Positions 24,301-36,954 of a DNA stretch of 64,000 nucleotides are shown piece by piece. The DNA lies in NCBI GenBank assembly GCA_009869945.1, contig WIXG01000125.1:62001-126000 (forward strand). Direction: 5' to 3'. A program made the position numbers and the translations under genes. Source of the stretch: Mesaphorura yosii (lineage: Eukaryota; Arthropoda; Collembola; Poduromorpha; Tullbergiidae). Numbering within the stretch: the stretch's first letter is position 1; each line of letters starts with the position of its first letter. Below the pieces are notes generated by a model, which made no database searches, had not been told where the DNA came from, and saw nothing but the letters and a program-made list of their open reading frames with translations.

Positions 24301-25210
24301 CCTAAAGGAAGCCTAGATTTTTGAAGGAGAGTCTTTGTTTCTGGGATTCGAGTAAGACTGCACCGAAATATCCTGCAATTTTTTTAATGGAGTGGTGTAA
24401 GATAAGGAAAGAATCTATCACTATCACTGATTTCATTTTGACGTGACTTACTCTGGACTGCAATTGATTGAATTCATGTATTCATGCTGGAATCGTATAT
24501 CAGGTGCTTTAATTCCTTGAGGAGGTAGTACGGTTCGTTGCTTCAGCAAGTCGACATTCTCGATTCCCTGAACAGAGAGATAAGGTTAAGTTTTGCAACT
24601 AACTTATCCAAGTTAGCTGTGAATAACATAAATATACCCATAGTTTGTTGAAGCCTTGCCGAGTGACCGACATTCCACCCAAATCATTCGACAGTTGTTC
24701 AACTCCGTAAGGGCTAGGTTGCTGCTGTATGTGATGACCATTGTTTTGGCCGTAATAACTATTCGCCGGAGGCTGTGGGGGTTGCTGGATGATTGGTTGC
24801 TGCTGCTGTTGATAAGGCTGTTGTGGCCAATGAGATTGTTGCTGCTGGTACTGAGGCTGGGGGGCGAACGACGGAGTTGGAATTGGAAGTCTTGGTGACA
24901 GACCGGGCACATCTTGTTGGACTTGAGGTGGTGGCGGCGGAAATCTCTGCACTGTCGGCGGCCCATTTTGTACAACTTGGGGAGGCGGAAGTGGCTGTAT
25001 TGGCTGGATCACCAGTGGCCCATTTTGTAAAACTTGAGGAGCCGGAGGTCGTTGTACTACCGGGGGCCCGTTTTGCAGAACTTGAGGATGAGGAGGGGGA
25101 AACCTCTGCATTGCCGGTGGCTGCAATTGGGGCTGAATCGGCTGAGACATCCGCTGGGCCCCGATGTCAGGGTTCGGCCAACTGGGCGGAGGAATTGTTG
25201 GATATTGCAT
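21396..25210 (-). CDS. SEC24: COPII coat cargo adaptor SEC24 (A/B class)
   Basis: Model complement(join(21396..21507,21596..21699,21787..21972,22038..22351,22430..22540,22620..22795,22880..23214,23284..23489,23588..23819,23886..23995,24068..24194,24270..24372,24452..24567,24638..25210)), 934 aa. SEC24 pairs with SEC23 and selects cargo into COPII vesicles at ER exit sites. The N-terminal 190 residues are Pro/Gln-rich with imperfect QVLQNGPP repeats. Zinc-finger cysteines are 277, 280, 298 and 301 (CRSCRTYINPYV, KCNLC). The trunk has DSRTQVGFITFD, the beta-barrel part has MRIRCSRGLSIHTFHGNFF, and the helical and gelsolin parts follow (MAVDRSLSSSLLDAREA). The GERRIRVHTLCLP block resembles SEC24A/B more than C/D. 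A minus-strand AATAAA overlaps the stop codon (TAATAAA). Confidence 0.96.
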
Positions 25211-26096
25211 GATTTTCTCGTCGAATTTCGTAGCCGTAACCTATCCGTTTTTCTTTTTATTAAATTGTCATTGTCAGTGCACTCACACTTGCAAAGCGAA
25301 CTTGCCTACTATTGTTGCACAGAAATTAGGGCAATCTCACAATTAAATACACTAAACGATTAAATAATAGATTTGATGAGAGTCTGCTCTCTCAGTCTAC
25401 AGTCGACACTTTCATTGAAGTTGCGAAAAAGTCATTCAGCAATTCATCCATTCGCACGTTATTGCAAGGTAATGGTTCAAATGACGTGGCTTACCAATCT
25501 GATTCAATGAAGAGAGACACGTTTCACAAGTGTTAGCAAGTGTTTGGCAAGTTTGGCTCGCTCGGGCTCGGCCTAGCTCTCAATTCACGTTCGTTCGCAT
25601 CGCAAGCTCTTTTAACTTTTAGCCGCTATGCCATTCGTTCGCTCTGTTTTTCTCTTGTTCATTCGTTACGTAGTTATGTAAAAATCCAAAGTTCACTACA
25701 CTTTGAGAACAACACACGGTGCTTGCAACAAAAAGCGTGCTGCATGCTGAAGCAGCGCCACTTCAGTTGTGCAGTTGTACTTGCTCCGTTTGATACTGCG
25801 TCGGGATCGAGGTCGAGAATTTTCTAAACGCTTCGTGCTTGTTTATCTAGTTAATTAGTGAGAAAATTAGTTCCGGAATCGATTAAACCACAACTAGCAA
25901 GGTCAACCGGTAAGTGCAAACAGTCAAATTGCCAATTTGAGTCTTGTACAATCTAACCGGTTGGATTTTGTCCTCGAGATTCTATCTTGCTTATTATTGA
26001 GCAGAAAAGAAAACCATATTGCCTATTGCCACAAGTGGTGTGCGCCATTGGATTCAGAATTTTGGAACGCCGTGTGGCCTTTTGATATCAGTTGAA
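25211..26096. other. Divergent promoter region of SEC24 and SRSF2
   Basis: About 890 bp between two divergent start codons, presumably carrying both promoters and leaders. A donor-like GGTAAGTG near 25910 hints at a noncoding SRSF2 first exon. An open frame at 25540-25827 (+) has no domain pattern. Confidence 0.5.
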
Positions 26097-27084
26097 ATGA
26101 ACAGTTTTTCGTATGGGCAGCCGCCCCCTAACATCAAAGGAATGTTTTCACTGAAAGTGGACAACCTGACCTATCGGACTACACCGGACGACCTTCGTCG
26201 GGTTTTCGAAAAATATGGTAAGGAGTTATTGCATTTGGAAAGTGGCTTGATGTCAAGTTCGATATCTGATTGTTCCTTCGGATTTTGCATTTTGCAGGAA
26301 CCGTTGGCGACGTTTATATTCCCAGAGACAGATGGTCTAAGGAATCAAGAGGATTTGCTTTTGTAAGGTAGGGTTTTCGATAGTTTAGTTTAGTGGTACA
26401 GCTGGAGAGACATGACAATGTGATTGAATAACAACGATTGATCGTGTTAAATATTTCTCAGATTCCACGATAAACACGATGCGGAGGATGCAATGAACAG
26501 GTTTGATTTCAGTCCTGATTGCTAGGTTCATCAATATCATTGTAATTGAATTTTTAATAGTTTGGATGGGCGATCTTTGGATGGAAGGGAATTGCGAGTT
26601 CAAATGGCAAGGTAAATTGATCAGTAATAGACAGAACTGTATCCATTTGAAATATGGCGAAGAAGAAGCGATGGATGTTAATGCTGTTGCTGTTTGATAT
26701 AAAGGTACGGCCGACCACAGTCGCCTGGGCCAAGAGGAAGGGGACGGAGGTCTCGTTCAACGAGCCGTGACCGTGGACGTGATCGGCGTAGACGCTCATA
26801 CTCTGGAGGAAGACATCGTAGCAGATCGGCTTCTCCAAGAAGACGTCCTTCACGTTCACCAAGACGTCGTACACGTTCAAGGTCCATTTCACCAATTGAG
26901 CGTCGTGCAAGAAAGAGCAGATCCAGGTAAAATCCAGGTGCCTAAAATAGAATTGAATTCGTACGAGATTGGGCCTAAGCACAATTTAGCTTTGAATTTA
27001 ATTGTTAGGAGTGCATCTCCAAGACCAAAGGACGCTTCGCCTGGACGTGCATCGCGCTCAAGGTCTCGTTCAGTATCCAGATAA
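26097..27084 (+). CDS. SRSF2: SR splicing factor 2 (SC35)
   Basis: Model join(26097..26217,26298..26367,26462..26500,26561..26611,26705..26926,27009..27084), 192 aa, a little shorter than the roughly 220 aa of vertebrate SRSF2. It is a nuclear SR protein that binds exonic enhancers and recruits the spliceosome. One RRM spans about residues 15-95: [20 protein letters not shown], then [20 protein letters not shown] (RNP1) and [15 protein letters not shown]. The C-terminal RS domain (about 105-192) is rich in Arg-Ser dipeptides with SPRRR motifs. Five short introns, one exon of only 39 nt. A strong donor (AAAG|GTAATT at 27132) follows the stop by 47 nt, suggesting a spliced 3' UTR. Head-to-head with SEC24. 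Confidence 0.95.
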
Positions 27085-30000
27085 AGCCGTTTGAAGCTGG
27101 GTCGACGCGATGCTGGAAAGGGAAGGCAAAGGTAATTTCTCTTCACTCAGGGATAAAATCATATTATTTGTACTCGTAGAATATTATACATACTTTACTC
27201 CTCAAGTTTCTGTTTAACTTTTAAATGAACTTTCACTTTCTCGTAGTAAATCATCTTATCCTTATGATTTATGAAGCCAGGCATATTAATTAAATAAAAG
27301 CTTCAAGATTAACTTGTACAGGAGTCGAGTATTTCATGGAATACTCGTATTAGGCGTTTGTTATATTAATAATAGTATTCCTTAGGCACATGTGCTAAGT
27401 TTATCTTCCAAACTTGTTCCTTTTATTTTAAGATAAGCCTTCATACTACAGAAGTACATTTTCTGGATCCTGTTAGAACTTTGAATTCGTAATAATAATT
27501 TACATGCTGTAAGAAATTACATAATTTTGTTGGTCTGATTGGATGTTCAGATGCAGTCGCAGTATGCAGTTGCTGTCTGCTGTGCTGTGGTGTGAATTTC
27601 GAGTTGCTGTATATGCGGTGGCTCGAGAGGCGGTGGTGAGGCGTAGAACGGGACGGTGGGGCGAGATTATCACGTCATCCAAGTTTCCTGATGACAGATT
27701 CGCGGTTCACATTTATTTTGAATACCTGCGGAGCCTGGAAGCAAAGGATAACGTGCGAGGAGTATGAAAAGTTCTACGGAGAGAAGCAGACGCTAAAATT
27801 TCGTTGTGGTGGTGCTTTAAAGTCGAGACGAGAACTTGCGGCAGGAGATGAGGAGGCAGACCAGGCAGAAGCAGGTCGGCAGGTGCCAGGTTCGGGAAGT
27901 TCTGGTTGCAGTGGGGCTTTTGCTGAATTAGGTATGTGCCACAGGTACTGGAAGCGTGAATTTAATATTGTACTTTTATGCCACTCGCGGAGACTGGGAG
28001 CTCATGCGGAACTACAACTGCACAGAATGACTCCTAAATGCAAATTCGTTCATCCTGAACACTGAATCCCAGATGATTTGAGAAAAAGGAAAACAACTGT
28101 GGACCCAAACGCGCTGGAATTGTGCCGTGCTTCAGAAAAGTTCATTTCACTTGGTGAAGGTCGCGAAAGTAACTGATTCAAAGTGCCTAATGGTTCGGTA
28201 CTTGATTGACATTTGACATTCATTCGACAATAGTCATTTTGTCGCCGTGCCGTTGACACCGATATCGAGAAAGGGGAAGAGGAAGAAGGTAAGTTATGGC
28301 ATTATGAAACACCTGGAAAACTCCAACATTAGCATTCTTGTGAAATACATTATATATATGGTGTGAGAAATGAAAAACTACTACGAGATGAAATATTCAG
28401 AAGAAAATATTTAATACGTATTGCAATTTTATTTTAGCATATTGGTACTCCCGCATTCTTAGGTCATGTTTTTCGGGCTGGATGTATAGGAAATTATTTC
28501 CCAATGTATTTCCGGCGTCTGGTGATCCATGGAACTCATGTTTCCTAATTTCCAGATTTTCACGTCGAAGTCGAGGCACTGGTTTGGGTTTCGTGCATTT
28601 TGCATGCATCCGTTGTTCGCGTAGTTCGCCAGAACGCGAACGCCAAACGATCATTTATGCATCTCACACAGGACTCGAGAGTGGAAATAGAGGGACAATA
28701 GATTTGAAATGATTCGACCACAAAAAGATTCAAAAGTGAATGAGTGAAAGCTGACAACGAAAGACTCAAGATCGCTTGAATTGAGAGGAAGAAGCTGATG
28801 GTGGAATTGGAAATCGAAGATTGCGCCATTGAATTTAGAATTTAAGTGCAGGAGGTTGGCTTCAAAACTGCCTATTTCAATCATACTTCCCTTTTTCGCC
28901 TCCATTCACTTTGGGCTCTGTGACTTTCACTTGGCTTTCATATTCACTTTAAGACTTTCACCCCAAGCTGACGTATGTGGTGAAACCACGCATTTACTTA
29001 CTTTACAGTTTCCCACGACCTGAAATTCTGCATTCATATTCATATTCATGTTTATTCAGCATGGCATCAATGCATGCTTTAGAAATCCTGAATCTTTGAA
29101 AGACGATCTTTTCAATATTCATTTTATAAATTTTACATTCAAGACGAACGCTAACGCCCTGACTGACGAATGGTAATGCTGACCCATTAACGGGTCTAGC
29201 ATTTCTGAGACCAGATTCAGTAACATAGAATTACACAGCCCATTTCCACAAGTTGGGTGTTGCGTCTTTTACTGTTTCTGGCTTCGTTCAGGTTGTTCGT
29301 CACTTAGTTGGCGTGCCATATCCAAGTTGACGAGCCAAGGAAGGACAACGCAACATGCCATCATGTTATGTGACAATCACTTTTCGTGGGCCCGAGCAAG
29401 AAAGATTGCTCCTTTTGTTTTCTGATCAACAAAATAAAAACATGCATATCAGTTGCTTGGAGCCTATTGTGACTTGTGAAGCTCCTGTCATCAGAACTTA
29501 ACAAGTCACTGGAGCGAACTGTGAATGTGGGCAGCCAATTTACTGCTCTCGTACGAGGTTTTCCATTTTCCAGCCGACCTTCATTGATGCGGTGGTTTCT
29601 CCAGCTAGCTTCGTCACTCAGCCAGTCTCAACTTTCCCCACATTCCCTTCGCGAATGATGCTGCGTGCGTTCTGTGCTCTCGGCTCTTGCGATCGCAGTT
29701 CTTCTCAGACAACTCTCCGAAAAAGTCATTATCAAAAGTGCTTGGTGATGGTTGCACAACTTCTTAATTTCATTAGTCACAAGGAAGTAAATTAGTGAAT
29801 ATGATTGATTGTGTTATGGTGCTAGTGAAGGGTACCATTCGGAGTCCCTCATGCGTAAATTACTGCAAAATATTCTCGTGGAAAATTTGTGAAGCATGTA
29901 TTCTTGAACTTGTTCTTGTACTGATAACACCTCACGTTTGATACTCGCGATAGCATTACGTGAACTTGAAACTTCGAAGCAACAGTGTGGTGTTTAGTTC

Positions 30001-30861
30001 AAAGGAGAATCCGACGGAAGTATTATCCAGTTCGCTATAAATCGTCGATATCGTGGACGTTTTCGTACAATTGTTGTTCGACAAATCTATGCGTTCACAG
30101 ATTAATTTATGGAGTACAATTTTGAAGGTACGTTGCTGCACTAATTTCATTTCTGTTAAGCGTATGAGACCCGATGAGCTGCAAGAATTCAGAATGCAGA
30201 CAGCTAATGCACACCACACACGGGGCTAATCCTCTTACTCTTGTAATCAACATAATTGAGGTAGGCATCAGTATCAAGTCCAAACACAAGCGGGTGATTT
30301 CAGGAGAAATGACAAACTCGAGCTCGAGATAATGAGCACACAAGGGAATCGTAGTAATATTGAAATATTACTCTGCACGACATTCTCAACAAGAAATTTG
30401 TGGACATCAAGCCCCTGCCATGAGCTTTGCGCTTTCCTACTTGTCTGCGACTTCTTCGAAAAGATTGAAAACTTATTTTGAAAAATCAACGCTGAAAGAG
30501 TGAATGGGCGGACAATAAACTGTTGATCATGGCTAAAGCTTGAGATAATACTTGAGCATGGAAATTTTATGAGCCTTTAGTATTCTATTATCTCATCAGA
30601 ATTTTCCACTGGTTCTTAACTCATAATCAATTGCACCGAGGACACAGTCTAATATATTAACTGGATCTAATGTAAACTGTGCAAAATAAACATGGCATTT
30701 GTAATGAATGAGTGAGGCAGGTTGACAGCTGTTTATTGCTGATGATATTTCCCCAATGTTTTCCGTCACCTTTCCGCGTTGCTTTCACCGCCCTAAAATT
30801 AGAAAGTTGGCACCAAATGCTGCTGCATTCGATCTTGAACTTCGTACACTTGACGCTGTTG
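27085..30861. other. Long spacer between SRSF2 and the ammonium transporter
   Basis: About 3.8 kb. The left part holds the SRSF2 3' UTR, with a candidate 3'-UTR donor at 27132 and AATAAA at 27293-27298. Open frames at 27543-27767 and 27691-28065 (+) overlap in a locally G-rich stretch, but show no domain. The right end holds the transporter promoter. I see no repeats or RNA genes. Confidence 0.5.
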
Positions 30862-33800
30862 ATGCTATTTGCAGACGATACAGCGAGAAAAACAAACGAG
30901 ACCTTGAACCAGGAGGGGATCACTTCTTGGGACGATGCAACATGGTACGGCAAATGACAGCCTATTTTACAGCCTGTCGCGAGGGAGGGCAATATAATTG
31001 TCTTATCTTTATGAAACAGGATTCTCACATCATCCTTCATCATTTTCACGATGCAAACAGGTACTCGTGAACACTGCGAACTGGCCTGATGCTTCTCTTC
31101 TGCTTTTGCTTGCATGCATTTCTCATTTTCCGTGAATCATCGTGTCTGGAATCTGTTTACACTCTATTAGTTGAAATTAACGAAGCGTATTTCCCCATTA
31201 TAAGTTCATGTCACACATGTCACTCGAGTGTCATTGAAAAATAGGATTTGGTCTCCTGGAATCTGGATGCGTATCTCTCAAGAATGAAGTCAATATTATG
31301 ATGAAGAATGTCGCAGACGTCGTGTTTGGAGGGTTCACGTACTGGTTATTCGGATTCGGACTAAGTTTCGGGAAACTTTTCACAACGCCGTTCTTCGCCG
31401 TCGGCTCGTTTGCAGTGGATGCAGACATTGATGAAATGGGTATAAATTCTGCTTCTTTTGTAATCTGATTAGCATATGGGTATCGTGGCACCTTTCGCTG
31501 TAACAGTCAACAATGTTATTTCACTGCGTAGGTCCTCTCTTCTCACAATTTCTATTTCAGCTAAGTTTCGCCACGACCAGCACAACTATTGTGTCCGGTA
31601 AGGGTTTTACGTTCAATTTTGGGTCAATGATTCTATCAATTATGTTTAATTGATATACTTTCTCTATTTTCAGGTGCAATGGCTGAAAGGTAAGAACCAT
31701 TCTTGGGCTTCGTTAATTGACTAAAAGCGGAATTATTTTCCGACTTCCTCGAGGCACGAATCACATGAATTCCAGATCCAAAACAAGACCGCATAGATTT
31801 TGAACTCACACACAGCGCCGAGAGCATTATTAACTTATTTATCTGTTTGTGTTCCCAGCGTAGGAAAGGAATGCGATTGAACAATAGGGACGAGATGAGG
31901 ATTTTTTATATTAGAGATAGCAGTCAGTAAGCCTGGAATTTTGATCTAGACAAAAGAAATATTTCGGCATTCTACTAACATGTTATTCCAGACCCGTGGT
32001 TGCGTATAAAGCGTGGAATTGGAATTCCCATGACGGATCAGTTATCAGTCGTGCATCGTGCTCAAAACACATGCCGATGCCTTGTTATGTAAATATTTAT
32101 TTTAACTGCTAATATCAAAACAAAGACTTCGAAATAATTATTCCTGCTCGGCAAAACTTCTTCGCATTTGTCTGTGAAGACATTTTTCACATGAAGAAAC
32201 TTAAATGAGTTTCGGCGTACTTTTGCGCGAAAGTTTCCGAGGTGGAATTAACGTGAGCATTCTCCTATATTTTCTTGGAGTTCGCAATTAAATGCGTTGT
32301 GCTCTGAACGAGATGTAGCAAATAGCAAGTGCCTCACCAAATGAGAAACGAAATGGGCACGAGAATTCGGCCGACCTTGTCTATATGCTCCAGTTTACAA
32401 TATTGCAACTAAACGCAATGCAATAATGTTTTTATTTCCTGTATTTCATTTGCAAAGGTGCAATTTTAGAGCATACTGCTTGTTTTCACTACTCAACACC
32501 GTCGTCTACTGCGTTCCAGCTGGGTGGATTTGGGGTAAGTTTCGGATACTGACGCGCCAATGCCTTTCGAGGTTGTCTGATTCTCCTTCCAAATCTTACA
32601 TGTTAAAAGGTGGTCATGGGTTTCTACAGTATCTTGGAGCAATCGACATTGGCGGTTCCGGAGCCGTGCATCTTATCGGCGGAGTTTCAGGTAAGTCCAA
32701 ATTCAATTCCTACGACCACACGCTTCATTGACAAAGTTATCTGGCTGAATTCTAAGAAGTCTTGGTTCTTGAAATTGCGTCTTAACCTCCAACCATTAGA
32801 ATATGGAGGCACTAGCAAAGGTCGCACGAGCAGGAAAAGAAGCAGTTTCAGGCGTCGATTGCTTCTTAAGAATCGAAATTAGTTTGCGAGAAAGCAGGCA
32901 AAGTATGGCTTCTCTATCATGCTAGCACAAAAAGGGTGCACAAGTACAAAACTTTTGCAACTAGCTATGCGTTGATTAATTTAGTTGGATAAATTTCCTT
33001 TCAGAGTATCAATTATCTTCGTGCTAATTCTTACTACGACGCGACAATGGCCGTCTTTACTGTTTCTGCTTGGGTTTCTGAGATCAATCCGGAAATCAAA
33101 ATGCGACGCGACCCACGAGCTACAAATACTCTTCGAGGAAGTGAGAAGTTCTGATTCGAAGAAATACGAGCGTTTTATATTTTTGCTAAGAATGAGACTT
33201 TGAAACAAAATAGCCCAAGCACTCTATAATAACAACATTAACAGTATTTACGTTATTGTGTTATTGGAGTGAGGGAATTCGAGTTATTCTGGAACAAAAG
33301 AGACCTTTGTCTCATGCTAAACGCAAAGATTAACTGGTAAACATAAACAGATTATTTTAAGCCTTAGAACTCTCCGAATTTTCGTGGTTTCATTCTCAAT
33401 GTGCTGCTGCGATTTGTTTACTAAGTCCGCCTAGATGTTTTGGTTTACCACTTGGCGCAATCGCGCGGTGTCTCGTGCCTGGCTCCTTCCTTGTGACAAG
33501 GCAGACCAGGCATAGCTTACGAGTTCATATCATGAAGGCGAACACAACAAAAGGTGAAATGTTAAAGAACTAGCGCACTTAGCCCAGTTACAGGAAAAAC
33601 GTAATAAACTAGGGCAATTAATTTTATTTATGATCTCATGTGGCACTGCGGCACGCGTTAATGGTCGTGGTGCCACATCGCTTGGTGCTGGGTTTCACAT
33701 GACAAATTACGAACTTTACCACTCAGATCCGGTACTTGTCTGTAATAGATTTTATGATGGCTTTCTCCTTTGCGGCCTGACGCATTGCATTGTCTGGCGT

Positions 33801-36800
33801 GGCACAGGCCGCCGTCGATCCCAATCAACTTATCACAGACACTTTTCATATTATACTGCTCATATTGCCTATGCAATCTCCAACATTTTTTGGCTTTCAC
33901 GCTGACTAATCACATCTTCCCATTCATCACTTCAACTCATCAATTCTGGAGGCTAATTACCTTCAACTCATTTATCATGTGCTCAGTTATTTTGAAGGAG
34001 TTGAAGCGGAGTTGGAAGTTTGCTAATTAGTCACCGCATATTTTGTAAAAAAAATGTAGCACATGATACAACTGACGATCGGAGGATCTGAAATACGATA
34101 GCTAATCACTCACACTTTCTCAAGGGAGCCATAAAACAATGCCATACCATTCACCAAATCGCGTTACGAGGCATGCTAGCAGTTCTAGAAGCGTGCTGAG
34201 GTATATATAGTTTATCTTTCACCCGAGGTCGAACTATACGGTAAAAACATAGCCCATATATTGCTTATATTTCAAGGGCATTATTTTATGAACGCATGAA
34301 GATCAAAAGCAAAAGCATATTAGGGTAATTTTATTATTATGAGCCAAAGCCTTTTAGAAATGTGCAGTGACCGGGCAAATGAGTCTGCAATTGAGTTACT
34401 CTTCCACAACCAGAAATGCAGCCGTGATCGAATGAATGCTGGTTTCTGGTTTTGTGTCAGTGTTTATTTTTCTCTTTCGCAGCGTTCGTGGCTGCATGGA
34501 TGCTGGGTCCAAGGCTAGGAAGATACGACCACGGCACTGATCCGTTGCCGATGGGATCGCCGACAAACGGTAACGTCACTTTTGACGTGTGCATCATAAT
34601 AATAGCTGTATCACATCTTTATCTTGCTCAACCCGCCAGAATGCGCAGAGCCACGCGTTTTATCGTTTTCAATTAAGATGAAATGCGTCAATCTGGCAGT
34701 TTCATGGAATGTTAAGTACAAAATTAACTCTGTACTTTGGTTACTTTCCAGCCCTCCTTGGTCTTTTTCTGCTATGGTGGGGCTGGCTTGCTTTCAGCTC
34801 GGGAAGGTACGCTTAGACTTCATGCATGCATTGGCCGTGTCTACTTTCTCTTGCCACAAAATAATCTCGCCGCACTTTGCGAAAACACGCTTCTCCTTTC
34901 ACTTGACTCATGAGTAAAATTAGCGTTTAATTTGTGCGCACCGAATGACGTCCGTTTAATGAATAATTAAACAGCACCTGATCACCAATGTTTCAGTGTG
35001 TTTGGAGTGAGCGGGGACAAATGGAAGTTCAGCGCTCGTGCAGCCGTCTGCACAATCAATGCCAGCTTCGGAGGAGGAATAGTCGGTTTAATTTATTCAT
35101 TCGTCAGAACGAAAGGAAAGTTTGACATCTTGGACTTGATAAGCGGGGTCTTGGGTAGCCTCGTGTCTGTGACAGGCAAGTTTTCTGCTGAATCTGTTTT
35201 GAGAACTGTAAAAAAACAATTGAAGGCTAGCCGTCTCAAACCCTCCAGAATAACCTTCATTCCTTGTTCTAATGCTCAAAGGTGGCTGCGCTCTGTATCG
35301 ACCCTGGGAGGCTGTCGTGATCGGATTCGTCGGCGGCTTCATTGCGTGCTGGGGAATTCGAGTAATCGACTTCTTTCGAATTGATGGTACACAATTTCAT
35401 GTTCTGAACGAACACGTTTCACTAGTTGCAGATATGTTACGTGTCTTTAATGAGACGTTTTGAATTAATTGAACAGATCCCGTCGGAGCTTCAGCAGTTC
35501 ACGGTAAATGAGGGAGCCCAACCATTTGAGTTAATGCATGTGTATCTATTGCAGCGTATGTAATTACTTTCTGCACTTGTCTTGCAAAGGTCTCGCAGCT
35601 ATTTGGGGAGTACTCTCAATCGGTTTATTTGCTGACGGAGAAACGGTTCTCAGCTTGACCAAAGGAAGAGCTGGACTCTTCAAAGGTACTTTGCGAATAT
35701 TGCCACATGCTTAAATCCACACGTCATGACTTCTTTTGACGCCTTTCAGGCGGAGGATTTTATTTGTTGGGCGTGCAGACACTGGCAGCAGTCAGTTTCA
35801 TGATTTGGGCAGGTCTTGTCACTTTTATAATTCTTTGGGTAAGTTCAGCGGCAGAGACGAGAACAATTGCCTCTCCTGAGATCATTTAAGGATAAACAAA
35901 TACGGTAGTACTGGATTCTTCCTCCGTGCTATTTGTCCAAAGCCGGGCAAGAAATGCACACTCTGTTGAATCGCAAGACTTTATTTGTAATTAATGAACC
36001 ACCCAGCATGGGATCATTTCGTGGAATACAAATGAAAGGATTCACTTTCTCCAACATTCCAGCAGCACGTTGTGTCTGATGGTTTATTGAAATTCTGTGT
36101 CTTGTATGCGTTTTGTACACAGTTTGTGAATCTGTTCATTCCAATTCGCATGGAGGCTCACGAGGAGTTACTGGGCGCAGATTTAGTCGAACATGGAATC
36201 AGACGTCCTGGTGTTGGAGTGTCACGAGCGATTTCTGCATTGGAATCGCATCCAAATTTAGATTTAGAGTCTGTGAACGCCATTGGACATAATCCAGGTA
36301 CTTTATTCGAACAAACGTTTGCATTTTGTTTATACAAGGAAAGAGTAAGGAAAATCCGAATTTCACATTTAATCCTCGATGCTTCAATATTCCTGCGATA
36401 TTCAATATAAAAAAGGGACGTAATCTCGGCCCAACATATTGTACAGCAAATTTCTTTCACGTGGAGAGAAAGTTCATAGGCTCACTGCATAAAGTGCGAT
36501 AAATCGCGGATCAAATTACGCACTTGAGCAAAATCGATTTTGTTCTCAGGAGCATGATGATTGCTAAACTGTTTACAAAACTACTTACTGAAAGAACTTG
36601 AGATAACAGATTCAACGTAACGTGAGAGCTTGATTCTTAATTCTCGACTTTATTAAAATGTTTACATTTCCTCCGTTTTTATTAATCCTGTCTCTTTCTC
36701 AAAACACTTGCGCAGGGCACGAGATCGCGTTAGAGAGATACCTCAAGGACAAGAAGCGGAGCAAAATGTCTATACTGCAGAACGGGAAAGCAAAAATGGC

Positions 36801-36954
36801 GGAAAATGGAGGCCCAACGACGAACGCCAACGCAAATGCTATTTGCACGGCGGTTGATATGGACAATGCAAATTCAATGTCGCCGAATCTCGGAGGAAAA
36901 GGGCTGATCACAGTTGCAACTGCAAATTCGACGGCCACTGCATGGATCGAGTGA
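30862..36954 (+). CDS. AMT: AMT-type ammonium transporter
   Basis: Model join(30862..30944,31020..31060,31245..31459,31561..31597,31674..31689,32458..32534,32610..32690,34483..34569,34752..34806,34997..35175,35282..35386,35477..35503,35590..35685,35750..35838,36123..36297,36716..36954), 533 aa. An eleven-helix plasma-membrane ammonium channel of the Amt/MEP type. Family landmarks in order: DDATWILTSSFIIFTMQTGF, LLESGCVSLKN, ATTSTTIVSGAMAERC, the DIGGSGAVHLIGG pore motif (Asp169, His177), and SAVHGLAAIWG with the second pore His334. The cytosolic tail is about 135 residues, Asn/Ala-rich near its end. One exon is just 16 nt (31674-31689), another 27 nt. The intron after 35175 starts GC (ACAG|GCAAGT) and is a GC-AG intron. 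The start is the least certain point, since the frame is open further upstream. Two introns are long (768 bp and 1.8 kb). Confidence 0.93.
32691..34482. other. Large intron of the ammonium transporter
   Basis: A 1.8-kb intron, far longer than the others in this gene. Open frames inside it on both strands (32985-33208, 33630-33905, 33770-34030) have no domain pattern. I see no clear mobile element, though its size would allow a regulatory element or an old insertion. Confidence 0.5.

Noticed and set aside
24613-25363. Plus-strand open frames over the SEC24 N terminus
   Set aside because: Shadows of the Pro/Gln-rich SEC24 coding exon.
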